Shown: positions 32,299 to 44,884, counted from the stretch's first letter. The stretch: DNA of 64,000 nt from Acanthosepion lycidas (GCA_963932145.1 OZ010595.1:81803252-81867251); one strand, 5' to 3'. Translations and numbers: made by a program. Notes: a model not told the origin generated them from the letters alone.

Positions 32299-34457
32299 AT
32301 GGATAAGAAGGAAAAAAAAGTTCCTTCCTTTTTAGTTAAAAAAAAAAGAGCCAAAAATAGCTTCTTACAGGCGTATGGTAAGAAAGCACCTTTATAACCC
32401 TAAAAAAGACCCTCCTGACAAAGAAAATGAGGATGAATACCCTGATCCGCCCTCAGTTCCATCAAATGAGGAGATTGTAGAAGCCTCCAAAAATATGGAG
32501 GCTGAAAAGAGCAAGACATTAGACCAAGAAAATGACAAATCAACTGCTAATCGCCGGGGAATCGCCCTCTTGTTGGAAGTCCCCTCTTAAATGCATAATC
32601 GACATTGCGGAGTTCTTGGATCGTGCCAAGGGTTACGCACACCTTGTGGTGGAAGGTGGGCTCTTGCATGATCCAATAGAACTGGAGAAAGTCGAGAAAA
32701 GAATAGTGTCAGTCTTCGTCGTCGACAAGCGATCTCGCAAAATTTGTCGTTCGACTAAAAACACAGTGTTGAAATCACTGGAGTCCCTGGGGTTTAAGCC
32801 CCTCCGAATTAAGGGCAAGGGGTTTTTCATGTGAAACGTGCTGCAGCCCACCACCGAAGAATGTATAAAAGCAACAAACCGTGATCTTATTACGAAGGAT
32901 CTAATCCTTCCTACAGAGTACGAGGGCCGACGAAGGACCAAGTAGCGGTATACGAGGTCCCCCCTCAAGGTTATCGGAGAGCACCTGCCGGCGTTCTTTT
33001 TCCCAACACGGGGAGATTCTGGGTGCCTCTTGCGATAGCCTGACCGGGGATTTGGGTTATGAGATGATGCTCAATCGAAAAGCCTTCGGCTCTATCCCCA
33101 ACTGTCTTCACGTCGGTGACCTGAAGCTGCCGGTCATCGTGACCGGCCGTAAACCAGTTTGCTGGAAGTGTGGAGTGACTGGTCACCTCTCCTCTTCCTG
33201 CCCAGAGAAGAAGGCTCAGGTCCCAATCGACCAAACTCCCCCTCTGACCGAGTCTTCAAAAACCGCCACGCCTGTAATGGGCACGCCGGCTACCAGGACC
33301 GGAGCGGTTGTACCCCCGGTTGGGTCTTCATCCAAGCCCCCATTCCCCGAAGAGCCTTCTATCACTGCAAGTGTGGTTGATGTGAAGGTAAAGGGTGAAT
33401 GTCAGGTAGTCGGCAGGCCCAGAGGGAAGCGTCAGACAGCGGGGCCTCAGTCCCCTGAAGCCCCGGGGACAAAAGACACTTTAAGCCCCACTCACTCTGG
33501 CAACAGTAAGGGCGATGTCCCGGCCTCAAACCAGACCACTGAAGATCTAAAAAAGAAATACGACCCTGGATACAGTTAAACAGAAAATATTAAAGAATTA
33601 AAAAATCAACTGGATAAACGAAAGAAAGCAAAATCATCTGCATCTAAGATCTCTCCCTCCTCGCAGTCTCCACAGCCCTCTACATCCCATCCTCCTAAGC
33701 CCCCCTCTAGAAAGAAATCCACTCCCTCCACATCATCCGACCCACCACCCTCAACCTCTCTTTGTAGAGTGAAGCCTCCACTTGCTTCCCCCTCCTCATC
33801 TACCCAGGCCTATATTCCTCTCCGTGGAGACCCCAGCCCATTTAGTCAACCCTTTAGACCCCACGCAACACCCCCAGTCCTTCCCCCACTAAATCGTCTG
33901 TAATGCCTCCCCCGTCAAAAAGACTCAGAAGCCCTACCCAAGATGATAAGGAAAAAAAGAAAAAAGCTAAACACATTTTTAACCTAGGGACTGAAGTCTG
34001 CAAAATTTCTCCGCTACAAGCGGAGAAAGCTAAAGACTATGGAAATAGAATCACAGACCTTTAATACTTACTGTCGATCCAGCAGTTTGCTGACAAGGAC
34101 ATTGATGACCCTCGTAATTAGCCTAACGCACAAAGGGTCTTAACAGTGGTCAGATCCGACCCGGGCACGAAACAGATTTGGGCCATGTTGGACGAGGGTA
34201 TAACTTCGTTCAACATGACCCCACCCATCGCTATTTTTGAAAATAACAGTTTTAAAAAAATCAAGAAATTTTGTGCAGGGAGGGCACCGGTTTTCGTTCA
34301 CCCCTCCCTTTATAGAGCACTAAAATTGATTTTCCCTTGGGATATCAGCGGAATCTCCCAAGACGGCACCATCAAAATTGAAATGGGTCATGGGTCTATG
34401 GGAGCGGCTGTTGGTATCCTTACCCCGGCCATGTTTAATTCAGGTAAACAACCCTAA
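32299..34457 (+). pseudogene. LINE ORF1 (zinc-knuckle nucleic-acid-binding protein), broken
   Basis: The likely start is the ATG at 32299 (MDKKEKKVPSFLVKKKRA). An early frame change near 32390 joins it to KKDPPDKENEDEYPDPPSVP. The central part 33052-33579 has CWKCGVTGHLSSSC, a CCHC zinc knuckle, followed by a Pro/Ser/Thr-rich stretch reaching about 33900. The last open segment, 34146-34457, reads SDPGTKQIWAMLDEG and FVHPSLYRALKLIFPWDISG. The product would bind element RNA. At least five frame changes or stops interrupt it (near 32390, 32590, 32834, 33579 and 34062-34120). Confidence 0.75.
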
Positions 34458-34469
34458 TCGGACTTCTCG

Positions 34470-37387
34470 ATGGCGCTCTGGTTAGCTACTTTAAATGTGC
34501 GGGGCCTGAGGTCCGAGTCACGCAGGGCGAGGCTCTCTCGTCACCTTCAGCACCTCGGTGTGAATGTTTGTTGTGTGCAAGAGACCAGTTTTTCTTCTCA
34601 TGACCGTGGGGATATACTGTCTAGGCGGTTCGCCCTTTATTCAGCGTGATTTGACGGTCGTTCGAGGGGTGTCTCTTGGCTAGTGAGCAAGTCTTTGGAG
34701 GCTGCATGTTCCCTTGTCTTCGCGGATCCGGCGGGCAGACTTTGCGTGCTGGATGTTACCATAAAGGATAAGGTTCTACGTCTCATTGGGGTTTATGCGT
34801 CCAATAACCATGCTGAGCGGCCTGCTTTCTTTCGGCAGATCGCGGCGTGCTTGACGACGTCTCGTCGGGTAGTTTTAGCGGTGGATTGGAATGTCGACCC
34901 CGATATAGATCGTATAGGAAAAAAAACATGGTACTAACATCCGGGACGTGAAACCATTTCGGGACTTTATCGATGAGTTTGATCTTGTCGATAAGTTCCG
35001 GAATGAACACCCTTGGGAAGTAGCATGGACTTGGACAAATAGTGACAACTCGGCTCTTGGAACGCTTGCGAGCTACCTCGACCGAGTCTTAGTTAGGAGA
35101 GTCGACGTAGGCCTCTTAGGGTGTCCAAGCTTCCGCTATATAGTTTATACGGATCATAGGCTTGTCCGGGTCCGTGTAAACTTAGATAAGCCTAAGGTTA
35201 GAATGGTTGGTTACTGGAAATTTAACTGTTCATTATTTGGTGAGCAGGGTTTCTGGGGCCAGCTGCTACTAACCATCCAGAGGGAATTGACGGGAGTGGT
35301 TGTGGGAAACGCCTGGTGGGATAATCTTAAATATAAAATTAGAACGTTTGCTGCCTATTTTAGTCGTCGACTCAATCTAGATAGATTAGCGGCGCAAACG
35401 GCTTTAGAAGCGAAAGTAGATTGGGCTGTGAAATCCCGTGTTAGTGGGGAAATAGCCTTAGGTAAGGCAGAGTTGTCCTCCTTGCTTATCAAGAAGGATC
35501 AAGCTCTGGTAGTTAGGGCTAGGTTGAAAAGAATGTCTTCTGAGGTGACGAATATGGCCGCTGAACTGCGTGCAGAGGAAAATCGAAACGCGACTATGCG
35601 ACATATATCATGCGTCACATTGCCGGATAAGCGGACCGTGACTACAAACGCGGGCATATGCGAGGGCTTTCGAGATTAATTTCAGGATCTTTTCAACAGG
35701 GAGCCCGGTCTAAACTCTGCTCAGTTCGATGCTTATTTACCCGACTTTCCCTGCCTTGAGGCAGCTGAAGCGGCTAGGTGCGAGGGTCCCATCACAGAGT
35801 CGGAAATCTGGGAAGCGCTGAAGCAGGTTAACCTGGATAAGTCTCTGGGACTAGATGGTCTTCCCTACGAAGTGTACTTGAGGTTGTCGCACGTTTTTGT
35901 TCCTTTGCTGGAACTGATTTTCAACCACTGGATAAAGCAGGGGTCTATACCCCAACGCTTCACCAGGGTTGTGATCAAGTTGATGCGTAAGGACAAGAAC
36001 GGTGGGGATGACTTAGGAAATTTTCGCCCTTTAAACATGTTAAACACTGAGTTAAAGATTTTGGCGAAGATCTAAGCCAAGCGCTTGCAGCTTGTCCTGT
36101 CTAGACTGATTTGACCTGAACAGACTTGTGCTGTGAAGGGTAGGTCTATTCAGGATAACCTTCATATGGTACGCTTGATCTTAGAACAAGTCGACAGTGA
36201 AGCTGCGCTGATCAATTTAGATCAGTCCAAGGCCTTCGATAGGGTTGACCATCGGTTTTTGGATGCTGTCCTTTCGGCGTCCGGTTTCGGAGCGGACTTT
36301 CGCTCCTGGATACGACTGTTGTATGCGACCCCCGGTGCGCTGGTGGAGGTGAATGGGGTAAAAACGAAGCCTTTCGTATTGTCTCGCTCCATTCGTCAAG
36401 GTTGTCCGCTTTACGTTCTTTACTTTCCTTCGCAAGTTAAAGGCGAATCCGGTCCTGCACGGAATTTCCTTGCCTGGGGCTACCACCTCAGCCAGGTATT
36501 CTGCATATGCTGACGACGTTTCGGTTCTTGTGTCGAGCAGAGCCGAGATTGACGAAGTCAGCAAAGAGATCAGTGGGTATGAGATGGTAACAGGGGCCAA
36601 GATCAACCGCGATAAGTCTGTTGGCTTGTGCTTGGGTACGTGGAAGGGAGTTTCTCTTCCCGAACCTTTCCTCTGGCTGGACGGATGGGCCGATCAAGAT
36701 ACTCGGCATCTAGTTCGGTCCTGATCTTCAGTTGGAAATGAATTGGTCGGAGGTGCAACGGAAGGCCGAGATCGCGGTTAATCTGTGGTCTCGGAGGAGA
36801 CTTTCCCTGAAGGGAAGGGCGGAAGTATGTGTTTCACACATGTATCCGATTCTCCTTTACTGACTCTCTGTAATTCCACTCCCGTATGCCAGACTAATTT
36901 TATTAGTACGGACCTTGTTCTCTTTCTTGTGGAGAGACAAGGCCCCTATGGTATATCGCGAGATCTGTTGCCTTCATCCCTCTGAGGGCGGTCTGGATAT
37001 GCCGAGCATTGAGATTCGTAGTGCCGTTGTGCAGGTTTGTTGAAGAACTCATGGTTCGCATGCTGCAGGGAAAGTTTTTTGTCCTTGAAGCCAGTTCTGT
37101 TTGTAGCAATGTGGTGCCGCAGACGACAAAGGCTGAACACTGTGTTCTGTTGCTTGCTAGGAGTTATGAGAGTGATGATTTGGACGACGCGTCAGAAGGA
37201 ATTCTATGAGGGCGAGAAGTTCACTTCTTCCCAACTGACCTTGTTCTTTAAGCATCAGCTTAAAGTCAAGATTAGGACGGAAAGGCGGCGGATCACCTCA
37301 TCAGAATTTGGCAAAAGGTGGGTGAATCTTGCGCGTATGTGTCGAGTAAAAGAGGCCGACCTTGAGCGGAATCTTGATGCTGGTTAG
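34470..37387 (+). pseudogene. LINE ORF2 (APE endonuclease + reverse transcriptase), broken
   Basis: The start ATG at 34470 gives MALWLATLNVRGL, the usual N-terminus of an APE-type endonuclease. It continues with VQETSF (catalytic Glu), VDWN and YTDHRLVRV (the usual SDH). RT motifs follow: DKSLGLDGLPYEVYLRL, FRPLNMLNTELKILAK, ALINLDQSKAFDRVDHRFL, SIRQGCPL and the catalytic YADD in SARYSAYADDVSVLVSS. The C-terminal part has PMVYREICCLHPSEGGLDMP. Visible breaks include stops near 34648, 35678 and 36074, a frame change near 36410-36480 and more after 36720. YADD is intact. Confidence 0.85.
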
Positions 37388-37900
37388 GCATCAAGATATC
37401 GTTTTTCCTGGGTTGAACTTGGGCAACCCACCCCTGGTTTTAGGCTAGATTAGGTTTTTGGTTTTGATTTTTAGTTTTTCTTCTTTTCCTGTAAACTTAG
37501 CTACGGTGCTTATTGGTCCCCTTTTTTTCTGTCCCGTTTTCTTTTTGTTTTAGTTTAACTCCCCATCCTCTCCCTCGTTTAGGTGGTCAGTACTTTCAGT
37601 TCTCTGGTTGATGCGGGACGCCTTTCGAGTGTGTGTTTTTTCGCATTTGTTGTTGTGTCTGATTCAGTGCGTGCCTGTGTGTGTGGCTTGGGAGGCATGT
37701 TTGTTTTTCTATATTTTTAAAGTTCCGTGTCGATTTTGTCCAGTTAAATGAATTTTACTGTCACCTCTGGGTTTGGTGGGGGGTTTTATAACTAACAGCA
37801 TTTTGTTTAGTTTCATGTAAATATTTTTGTCATATTGTACATATTCATTAGGGCGTTTTTACTTTTTTTTTTATTTTGCCCCCCCCCCGACATATGGGGT

Positions 37901-38280
37901 TAATTAGGATTCTCATTGAGACAATGAGGTATTTTGGTGGTTGTTAGTAAGAAAGGTAATTATGAATGTGGTGTTTTGGTGGTAGGAATATTGTTTAGTA
38001 TGTTTGGGTCAGTGGTTGTGGATAGCTAAGTTTAAATTAAGACAAATGATGACCGTTCTTCTTTCCCCATCCCCTCTTTTGGCCTTGCGCCACATTTATT
38101 GTATTTTTACAATAATAAATATTACCAGAATGGGGAATCAGGGGTTGATCTCCCCTGATTGGGTCGATTTGGTGATGGGGAGTATGATGTTGAAACACCC
38201 GAAACTTCCTGATGAACCAAGTCAAAATATCACTGACGACCCCTTGCACGCCTACTTAAAAGCGTATTTTCGAATTGCGT
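37901..38280. other. Unannotated DNA
   Basis: A plus-strand open frame of 159 codons starting near 38004 runs into repeat N. It has no recognised motif and is not called a gene. Confidence 0.5.
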
Positions 38281-38625
38281 CTCGTTTTCTCCTCCAATTA
38301 TTTCTTCAATTTATTCTGGTTTTCTTTCTCCATTTGTATTATTTCTGTCTTTTACCATTGAAATCTTCATTCCCTTTTTCACGTCAGTCGATTCGTTTTG
38401 CCTCTTTTTCTATTTTCAATCTTGTCGTTCTTTCCCACACATTTAGTAATACATTTTCTTCTAGTCTAGCTCCGATATCTTGATCTATTTTCTATTGTCT
38501 CTTCGTCTTATTCATCTACATTATTATTAAGTAATATTATTTCTTCTTCTTCTTCTTCTTCTTCTTCTTCTTCTTCTTCTTCTTCTTCTTCTTCTATTTA
38601 AGAAATATTAGGTCGTCTCCACCAC
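38281..38625 (+). repeat. Dispersed repeat N, copy 2, with (TTC)n expansion
   Basis: It is the reverse complement of 16041-16345. A (TTC)n array at about 38541-38595 replaces the short GAAGAAGAAG stretch of the other copy. Beyond its right end a (CA)n(TA)n array follows (38632-38668), matching the TA array next to copy 1. Confidence 0.85.
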
Positions 38626-38629
38626 ATAA

Positions 38630-38631
38630 GT

Positions 38632-38667
<36 letters not shown>

Positions 38668-39253
38668 CTCATGTTTCAAAATAATATCACACACACATAC
38701 ACACACACACACACATATATTTTAATAACTATCTTAATGCCACCCTATCGGCCAGGATTTAAGCTAGATTCATCATAATAGGTAGGGATGTGTAGTCTGA
38801 TAGGTAACAATAAACTGCAGTACGCAAAATTGATCGCTATTTAAGTATTGCGTTAATATTTACGCTTACCTTTGAAAAGTTCAACGATACTTCTTCTGTC
38901 GCAAGAATTGCAAAACAATTTGATGTAGGCAGGTCCTTACATTCAGCACAAAACAATATTTTTATTTCATGGGTGAGTTTCGCTGGATTTCGCAATTCAT
39001 TTTGATTATTTCCAAATTTATTTTCAAGTTATAAAAATTCTTATCGAACGAAAAATTCATCGCAAAAAAACACGTTAAATACTCGCCGGAAACATTTGCA
39101 GTAATGGAAATTTCTGGATTGTGACACACAGTGACAATGACCGACTGACATTCATTTTTATTTTATGCATTATTTCTCTATCTTTTATGTATTTGTCCAT
39201 TGTAATGTGCTGTTTGTATATCTATATTACAAACTATTTTTGTTTTTCTATCG

Positions 39254-39293
<40 letters not shown>

Positions 39294-39404
39294 AAAATAT
39301 TGAAGAAAATAGGAAAGAAACTGGTTTGGTAAATAATCCAAAGTTCCTTAGTATTTTTGTTATTATTTTTAAAAAATAGTGCTCGATACGAAAGTAGAGC
39401 ATAA
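38630..39404. other. Unannotated DNA with CA/TA/TG arrays
   Basis: Compound arrays lie at 38632-38668, 38688-38718 and 39254-39293. No gene is seen. Confidence 0.55.
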
Positions 39405-39405
39405 A

Positions 39406-39728
<323 letters not shown>

Positions 39729-39755
39729 ACTTTATCTATTGACCTATGTGTATAT

Positions 39756-40217
39756 CTATCTATTGTAGTTGTCAAATGTAAAATCGACATACATTTTGCC
39801 ACTAAGATTTACTTCTGAAAAGTGAATGCAAACTAACCTTAATATAATGAAAGTTTTTGGCAAACATAAAACTTCATCTCTCCGATGTTTTTTTATATTT
39901 TTCAAACTTGCTTTGTCCAACCATACATATAGTCGTTTTGTATCTGATGTTTGATTGGCGAAGAAAGGTATCAGCCGCAAATACGTAGTAAATTTGATTT
40001 CTCTCAGAAAAATAGATTTGACATATAGCCAGGAATTTTCTACCTTTAATTTCTTCGAAAGGCTTGGAGAATAACCAAAGAATTTTTCTTTGACTGACGG
40101 GAAAAAAGTACAATTCTCTACAATATGCAACATTCCATTTAACAGAGGAGATCCTTCTTCTTCGTTTGATGTTCCGTGTTTCTTTAGAACGGGATTAAAT
40201 ATGGCCATCCACAACAC
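39756..40217 (-). CDS. Uncharacterised 153-residue open frame within dispersed duplication L
   Basis: The open frame starts [15 protein letters not shown] and includes [37 protein letters not shown] and [21 protein letters not shown] do not recognise it. Its N-terminal about 75 residues lie in sequence duplicated at 27.3 kb, where the frame is interrupted. This suggests an element-encoded protein fragment rather than a host gene. No signal peptide or clear membrane segment is seen. It could be a chance frame, since codon use is AT-rich like the background. Confidence 0.25.
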   Translation of the reverse strand: MLWMAIFNPVLKKHGTSNEEEGSPLLNGMLHIVENCTFFPSVKEKFFGYSPSLSKKLKVENSWLYVKSIFLREIKFTTYLRLIPFFANQTSDTKRLYVWLDKASLKNIKKHRRDEVLCLPKTFIILRLVCIHFSEVNLSGKMYVDFTFDNYNR

Positions 40218-40520
40218 CCTACCCTTTTGTAAAACTCAACAATTTTTCTTTCCTCAGTATTCCTTCGGATTCATGTTGTGTCTACATTTAATTGCTTTTC
40301 TTTATCAACTCTTGTGTTCCTTATTTTCCGAGAGTCTTTGAAATATCCTATCCTCAATGATGTTCCTCAGATATCTGAACAGGCTCTTTTGTTGGCATTT
40401 TACTTGATTTTCACATAATCCGTCTCTGGTATTCGCAATATATTTGAATTAAGTTACTTTTTATTGAATTTGATGAGAGTAAAACTGGTGGATTTGCTAA
40501 ATGTTTCCGATCGAAAATTA
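39998..40520. repeat. Dispersed duplication L, copy 2
   Basis: Direct-orientation match of 27296-27829, with short deletions near 40405. The edges of similarity are sharp on the right, at about TTTCCGATCGAAAATTAAAT. Confidence 0.85.
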
Positions 40521-40675
40521 AATCAAATAGCATGTTAAGTTTATAAACGGAAAATCTCGTTATCGGACACATTATCTAAGGTAGATGAATATGGAGAAAC
40601 TATGGAATTGGTAAATGAATAAAAATAGAATAGGGCATAATACAATGATATATTGAGCGTTTACAGTGAAATGGT
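40521..40675. other. Unannotated DNA
   Basis: Nothing recognised. Confidence 0.5.
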
Positions 40676-41470
40676 ATACTGTGGCTATATATGGTCTGGT
40701 GCCCCCGCTGTTCATACTGAGGTTCTCGACAAAATCTAAAGACAGATATGCAGTGGGATCAATCCTAACTTGGTGACCCCAATCAACTCACTTCCCTCTG
40801 TCTTTTCACAAAATATTTTCATGGCATCTACTCCGGTGATCTATTTTCACTGATGCGCCGACTGCAAAAATTTAAGCGTGCCTTTAGGTTGGCATCTTGG
40901 TTCCCACCCTTTTACTGTGGAAACATTTAAATATAACCGCGTTTTCTACGCCAACACCTTCTTCTCTCCCTTCCTCTTATTTGCTTCCCTGATAGCTATA
41001 ATCTCCAACTATTCAAATGCAATTTCAGTAGATATCTCCAGATGCCTTCATCTTTTTCCCTGTTCTTCACTTCATCATTTACTCTTTCAGGCCTCTTTAT
41101 TTTTCTCCCGCTTTCTGTAACCCCTTTCGTCATGGCCACATTCCGGCCTTGCTTGTGGTTAAAAACGAAAAAAAAATATTCGTGATTTTTTTTTAGTATC
41201 TTTCTGTCGAATCCCATCTTTGTTGTCTCAATTCACCTCTTCATCGGGGAGATTGTCTAGCGTTCACTATAATCTTCAATAATTTAAATGTAATGTCAAT
41301 CGACATCTTCTGAGATCTTGGTCCCTGTTCTTCTTTTTACCCTACTCTGTTCTTTTTATCCTTTCCTAACTTCTGCCCTATACCCAGTCTTTTTCATTAT
41401 TTACACAGTCTGTAGACCCTTGCGTACTAGTGGCACTCCCGCCTAACAAGTGGTGAATTGCTTAAAAAAA
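40676..41470 (+). pseudogene. CR1/Jockey-like LINE 3' part with doubled tail (FKCN family)
   Basis: The plus strand reads WSGAPAVHTEVLDKI, then HPFTVETFKYNRVFYANTFF, then YNLQLFKCNFSRYLQMP at about 40998-41048. A second tail copy follows at about 41205-41460, with YNLQ, a stop, then FKCNVNRHL. The duplicated tail parallels that near 22.2 kb. It is 5'-truncated, with stops and frame changes. Confidence 0.75.
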
Positions 41471-42600
41471 AGAAATGCAATACTGGTAAAATAATGTCCA
41501 ACAAGGATTACTTATTGGACGCCAATCTTAACAACATTAGATATGCAGATGACACAGTGTTGATAGTAGACACAGAAGCGAAAGTACTTGGACTCTTGCA
41601 GAAAGCAGTAAAGGAAAGGGAGAAGAAATGAATTAAAACTAGAAGATAGAACATATAGTTGCCAGCAAGAAGGAACAAACTAAGATGCGAATTACAAATT
41701 GAAGATTCTGAAATGAAACAAGAGCAAAAATTGAAATATCTAAGAATTGTTTTAACAGAAGACATCAGTCGCAGTTCCGAGATCCGAAAGCGAATTGGGA
41801 TGTCAAAAGATTACTTTTAAAAGATATGTAAAGTATTAAGAAACAGGAAAATTTCGTTAAAAACAAACACATGAGTATTTAACAATTATGTAATAGCGTC
41901 CGTCTTATATAACAATGGATTATCTTAGAAAATCATGAAGGACAGCCCTGAGGCAAGAGAAATGTGCTTCTGCCAAAGGATGCTGAGATCGCCATGTACG
42001 TAACATGGGAGCAACAACGAAGTTTTAAATAAAATATAAACAAATAAGACATATATTATTTACATTAGTCGGACTATTGTCCTTATCTTTGTCGCCATAT
42101 TTATTACAACGTTTCGGTCGTTGTACGCCCCGGCTTTCTTCAGGTGGTTGAAATGCCGAACTTAAAACTTTATTTTGCTTCCTGGGGTAGACTGTTCTAG
42201 TTCCATGTTTCATGGATGTCAGTTATCAGTTATCACCTGAAGAAGGCGGTAGCGTACAAGGGCCGAAACGTTGTAATAAATATGGTGACAAAGATGAGGA
42301 TAATAGTCCGAATAATGTAAATAATGTGCATAATACCGCATCCTGGAAATATAGATAAATAAGACATATTTAGAATCAGAAACAGTTGAAATTTCTTGGG
42401 CACTTAAAGAGAAAAGAGGGCATGTCAATTTGATACACGGGACAGATTGTATATAAGACGAATAGAGGCAGACAACGTATAGCATAGCTAACGAACGTGT
42501 GTATTTTGTTGGCAGAGCAGGGATTAGGGGAGATAGGAAAAAGAACAGGAAACTAGCGAGATACACACGGGTTCACGTCCTTAAGGAACACGGATTTTTT
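41471..42600 (+). mobile_element. RTE-like LINE fragment interrupted by a SINE dimer
   Basis: The plus strand reads NIRYADDTVLIVDTEAKVLG (RT catalytic YADD, about 41528-41590), then RCELQIEDSEMKQEQKLKYL, SRSSEIRKRIGMSKDYF, KVLRNRKISLKTNT, MCFCQRMLRSPCT. Across the SINE insertion it continues QLKFLGHLKRKEGM, then NRGRQRIA and LAEQGLGEIGKRTGN. These are the thumb and C-terminal blocks of an RTE/BovB-like polymerase, and the clade is inferred. Stops occur after EKK and LPARR and elsewhere. The 5' two thirds are missing. Confidence 0.8.
42042..42369. mobile_element. Inverted tRNA-SINE dimer with 13-bp target-site duplication
   Basis: A minus-strand body (42055-42228) is joined to a plus-strand body (about 42236-42356). 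The whole is flanked by AAATAAGACATAT at 42042-42054 and 42357-42369. If the insert and one repeat are removed, the host LINE frame reads straight through (KQIRHI, stop, NQKQLKFLGH). Neither half keeps a complete tRNA head. The two bodies could pair over about 100 bases. Confidence 0.85.
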
Positions 42601-43440
42601 TCGCATACACAAGTTTTTCGTAAGCAAATACGAAAGGGTTACCCATGCAGTAGAACCCGACTGTACACGTAGTTTAAATAGTTCAATGCTGACACATATG
42701 TTTTTAGCATCTTCGCATGAGTTACCATGTTGTTGGTAAATATAGCTACGAGATAATAAGAAATTCCTATTCCGTACATATCCTCGGGGCTGGTGCCCGA
42801 AGCATTTCTCAGGAGAGGGGAAAGTGAGTTAGTGTTTTTTTGTTTAATATTATGAGTAACCTTTCTATCTTTAATCACCACATCAGCCCGACACATACAT
42901 GCATATAAATGTGCGCATAGATAAATACATTCGCACACACACACACACAGACATATAGTGAGGCGGAAAACATATTCACACAGATACAAATTTTTAATTT
43001 GATGTATTTCCAACTAATAAATAAACACAATTTTCATACAATTAACTGTACACAGATGTATAATAACTAATTATGCATAAAAAGCAGAAACACAAAATAT
43101 AATAAATTAAAAATGTCTATGTATAGGAATATTTGTTTCCCTTCACTATATATATATATATATATATATATTGCTGGACCGGGTTATTATTATTATTTTA
43201 ATACATATTCCTTTGAATGCGACTCTTCAGCTTTTAGTGCCTTCCATGTTTTTTTATGAGGATTGTACATACACACATACACGTACGCGCGTACACACAA
43301 ACACACTCATATATATAATATTAATGGATTTTTTTTTTTCGCGACATATTTTCATTACTTCAAACATTATTTTTTTCTTGATGCACGTGTTTGAGTAGTC
43401 GTTCCCTTTTTTTTAAATAGTGTTTATGTCGTCTACCCGT
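42601..43440. other. Unannotated DNA with small TA/CA arrays
   Basis: TA units lie at 43146-43170. A 124-codon minus-strand open frame (42639-43013) is cysteine-rich through a CA array and has no recognised motif. No gene is called. Confidence 0.5.
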
Positions 43441-43449
43441 CTGAGCACT

Positions 43450-43560
43450 CGTGGAAAATTAATAACGGAAATGCGGCCTGGGACAGGATTCGAACCTTTT
43501 TTTGCAAGAGTAATCTTTATCTAATGCTGCATGCTTTGGTTACTCCACTACTGTTTCAAA
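43450..43560 (-). mobile_element. tRNA-derived SINE head, separate family
   Basis: On the minus strand, AGTAGTGGAGTAACCAAAGC (about 43552-43533) is A-box-like. AGGTTCGAATCCTG (about 43497-43484) is a perfect B-box, GGTTCGAATCC. Spacing is about 45 bp. It does not fold into a complete tRNA, so a tRNA-derived SINE is the best reading. The head differs from the family at 9.4-58 kb. Confidence 0.6.
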
Positions 43561-43700
43561 GTAGACCATGTTTCTATTTGCCTTAAATATCCCGGAGGAC
43601 ATTTTTTTTTTTCGAGTGCGCAGACCGGAAGTCGAAATCAACACATTTTAATAACGGGTCGTCTATTCAAATACGGATATCCATTAAACAATTTTCAAGT

Positions 43701-43770
<70 letters not shown>

Positions 43771-44699
43771 ATAATATTCATAGTTTGTGTTATTTCTCTT
43801 TGCTTGAGTACGCTTTTCTTGTTTATCTTGACATTCGCCTCATTTCCTATTTGTTCGTATCACCAATTCATTTTTAATGTTTCTTCTTCATGTCGTTTGT
43901 TTTTACAAGTCTGCAATTGCTGTATCTTCTTTTGCTTTCCTGTGTTTCTTTCTCATGCATACACATTATTTTTTTCCTAACTTGATGCCTTTCTATGATT
44001 ATAAAACTTTCCACCCGTCTCCAATCAAAACAAAGCAACTAATTCGTAAAACATTTCTTCTCGACTGTTCTTAGTTTTATGCAAAGGAAATTGCTAAATG
44101 TTAGCATTCTTTTACTTTGAAAAATACAAAATGGCCAAGCAAAAAACGGAAATGCTCAACGCCACTGCGCATGTCAGCCGTTTTAAGCAAAAAATAAAGA
44201 AACAAATCAAATCATCCAACAAAACAATAAAATACTGTAGTGCGGGAGAAAACCTGTCAACAATGATAAGACAAGTAAGAATCGATAGGGATACAAGTTT
44301 TTGAATGTATTGTGACATTATAAGTAATTGCTTTTCTGTATATCATTCTTTAAATAGAATTGGATTTTAGTTAATAGATATCTGGGTATCTTAGACAAAG
44401 TAAGATTTTTTTTTTTTTCATGAGCTCAAACAAAGTAACTGGGCATATATATTCTCAGTGATGATGTATTTTGAGCACTTTATTCTGTTGCAATCAAGTC
44501 AACATACCGTAGAGAAATACAAATTAAACAAAAATATAGGGGATGTAAAACAAGGATGCGTATTAGAGTTATTTATTTAACCTGAAATATAATTAAGAAA
44601 AGTACTAAGCATTTATTATAAAAAAGAGAGTGAGTTAACATATGCCAACATATGCTCTGAACATATGTCTGAGCTACAGAGTGCAGATGTACAGAAATC
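43561..44699. other. Unannotated DNA with (TA)n array
   Basis: TA array at about 43705-43767. No gene is supported. A lysine-rich 68-codon plus frame (44101-44304) is not recognised. Confidence 0.5.
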
Positions 44700-44852
44700 T
44701 TGTTACTTATATTATTTACATTATTCGGACTATTATCCTCATCGCCATATTCACGACGTATTGGCCGTTATACGCTCCGGCCTTCTTCAGGTGATTAGAA
44801 TTTCGAACACCGGTGTAGATTGCTCTAGTTCCACGTGCCATTCTTCTTCCGG
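44700..44852 (-). mobile_element. tRNA-derived SINE, body only
   Basis: The minus strand has TGGCACGTGGAACTAGAGCA, GAAGAAGGCCGGAGCGTATA and AATAGTCCGAATAATGTAAA. The head is missing. A short deletion removes part of the CCGAAACGTTGT core. Confidence 0.75.
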
Positions 44853-44884
44853 GTGTTTTATTTCCCTTTAACTGAGATACGGAG

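Larger units (their letters stand above)
31441..37900 (+). mobile_element. Tx1/L1-group LINE, nearly full length, inactive
   Basis: This is the largest element. A T-rich leader (about 31441-32298) precedes ORF1 (about 32299-34457) and ORF2 (34470 to about 37387), followed by a T-rich 3' region (to about 37900, end uncertain). GC content and coding look differ clearly from the AT-rich surroundings. Both frames carry several stops or frame changes, yet long open segments remain, so decay is limited. The wording of the RT region resembles the Tx1 protein of Xenopus, as I recall it. No target-site duplication was identified. Confidence 0.85.

Noticed and set aside
38541-38595. CRISPR-like or other spaced-repeat array
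   Set aside because: The tandem arrays in the window have no unique spacers of constant length. They are simple microsatellites, minisatellites or SINE-derived units.
42639-43013. Cysteine-containing 124-codon frame as a secreted peptide or toxin
   Set aside because: The cysteines come from translation of a CA/TG dinucleotide tract (Val-Cys repeats). There is no signal peptide and no cysteine framework.
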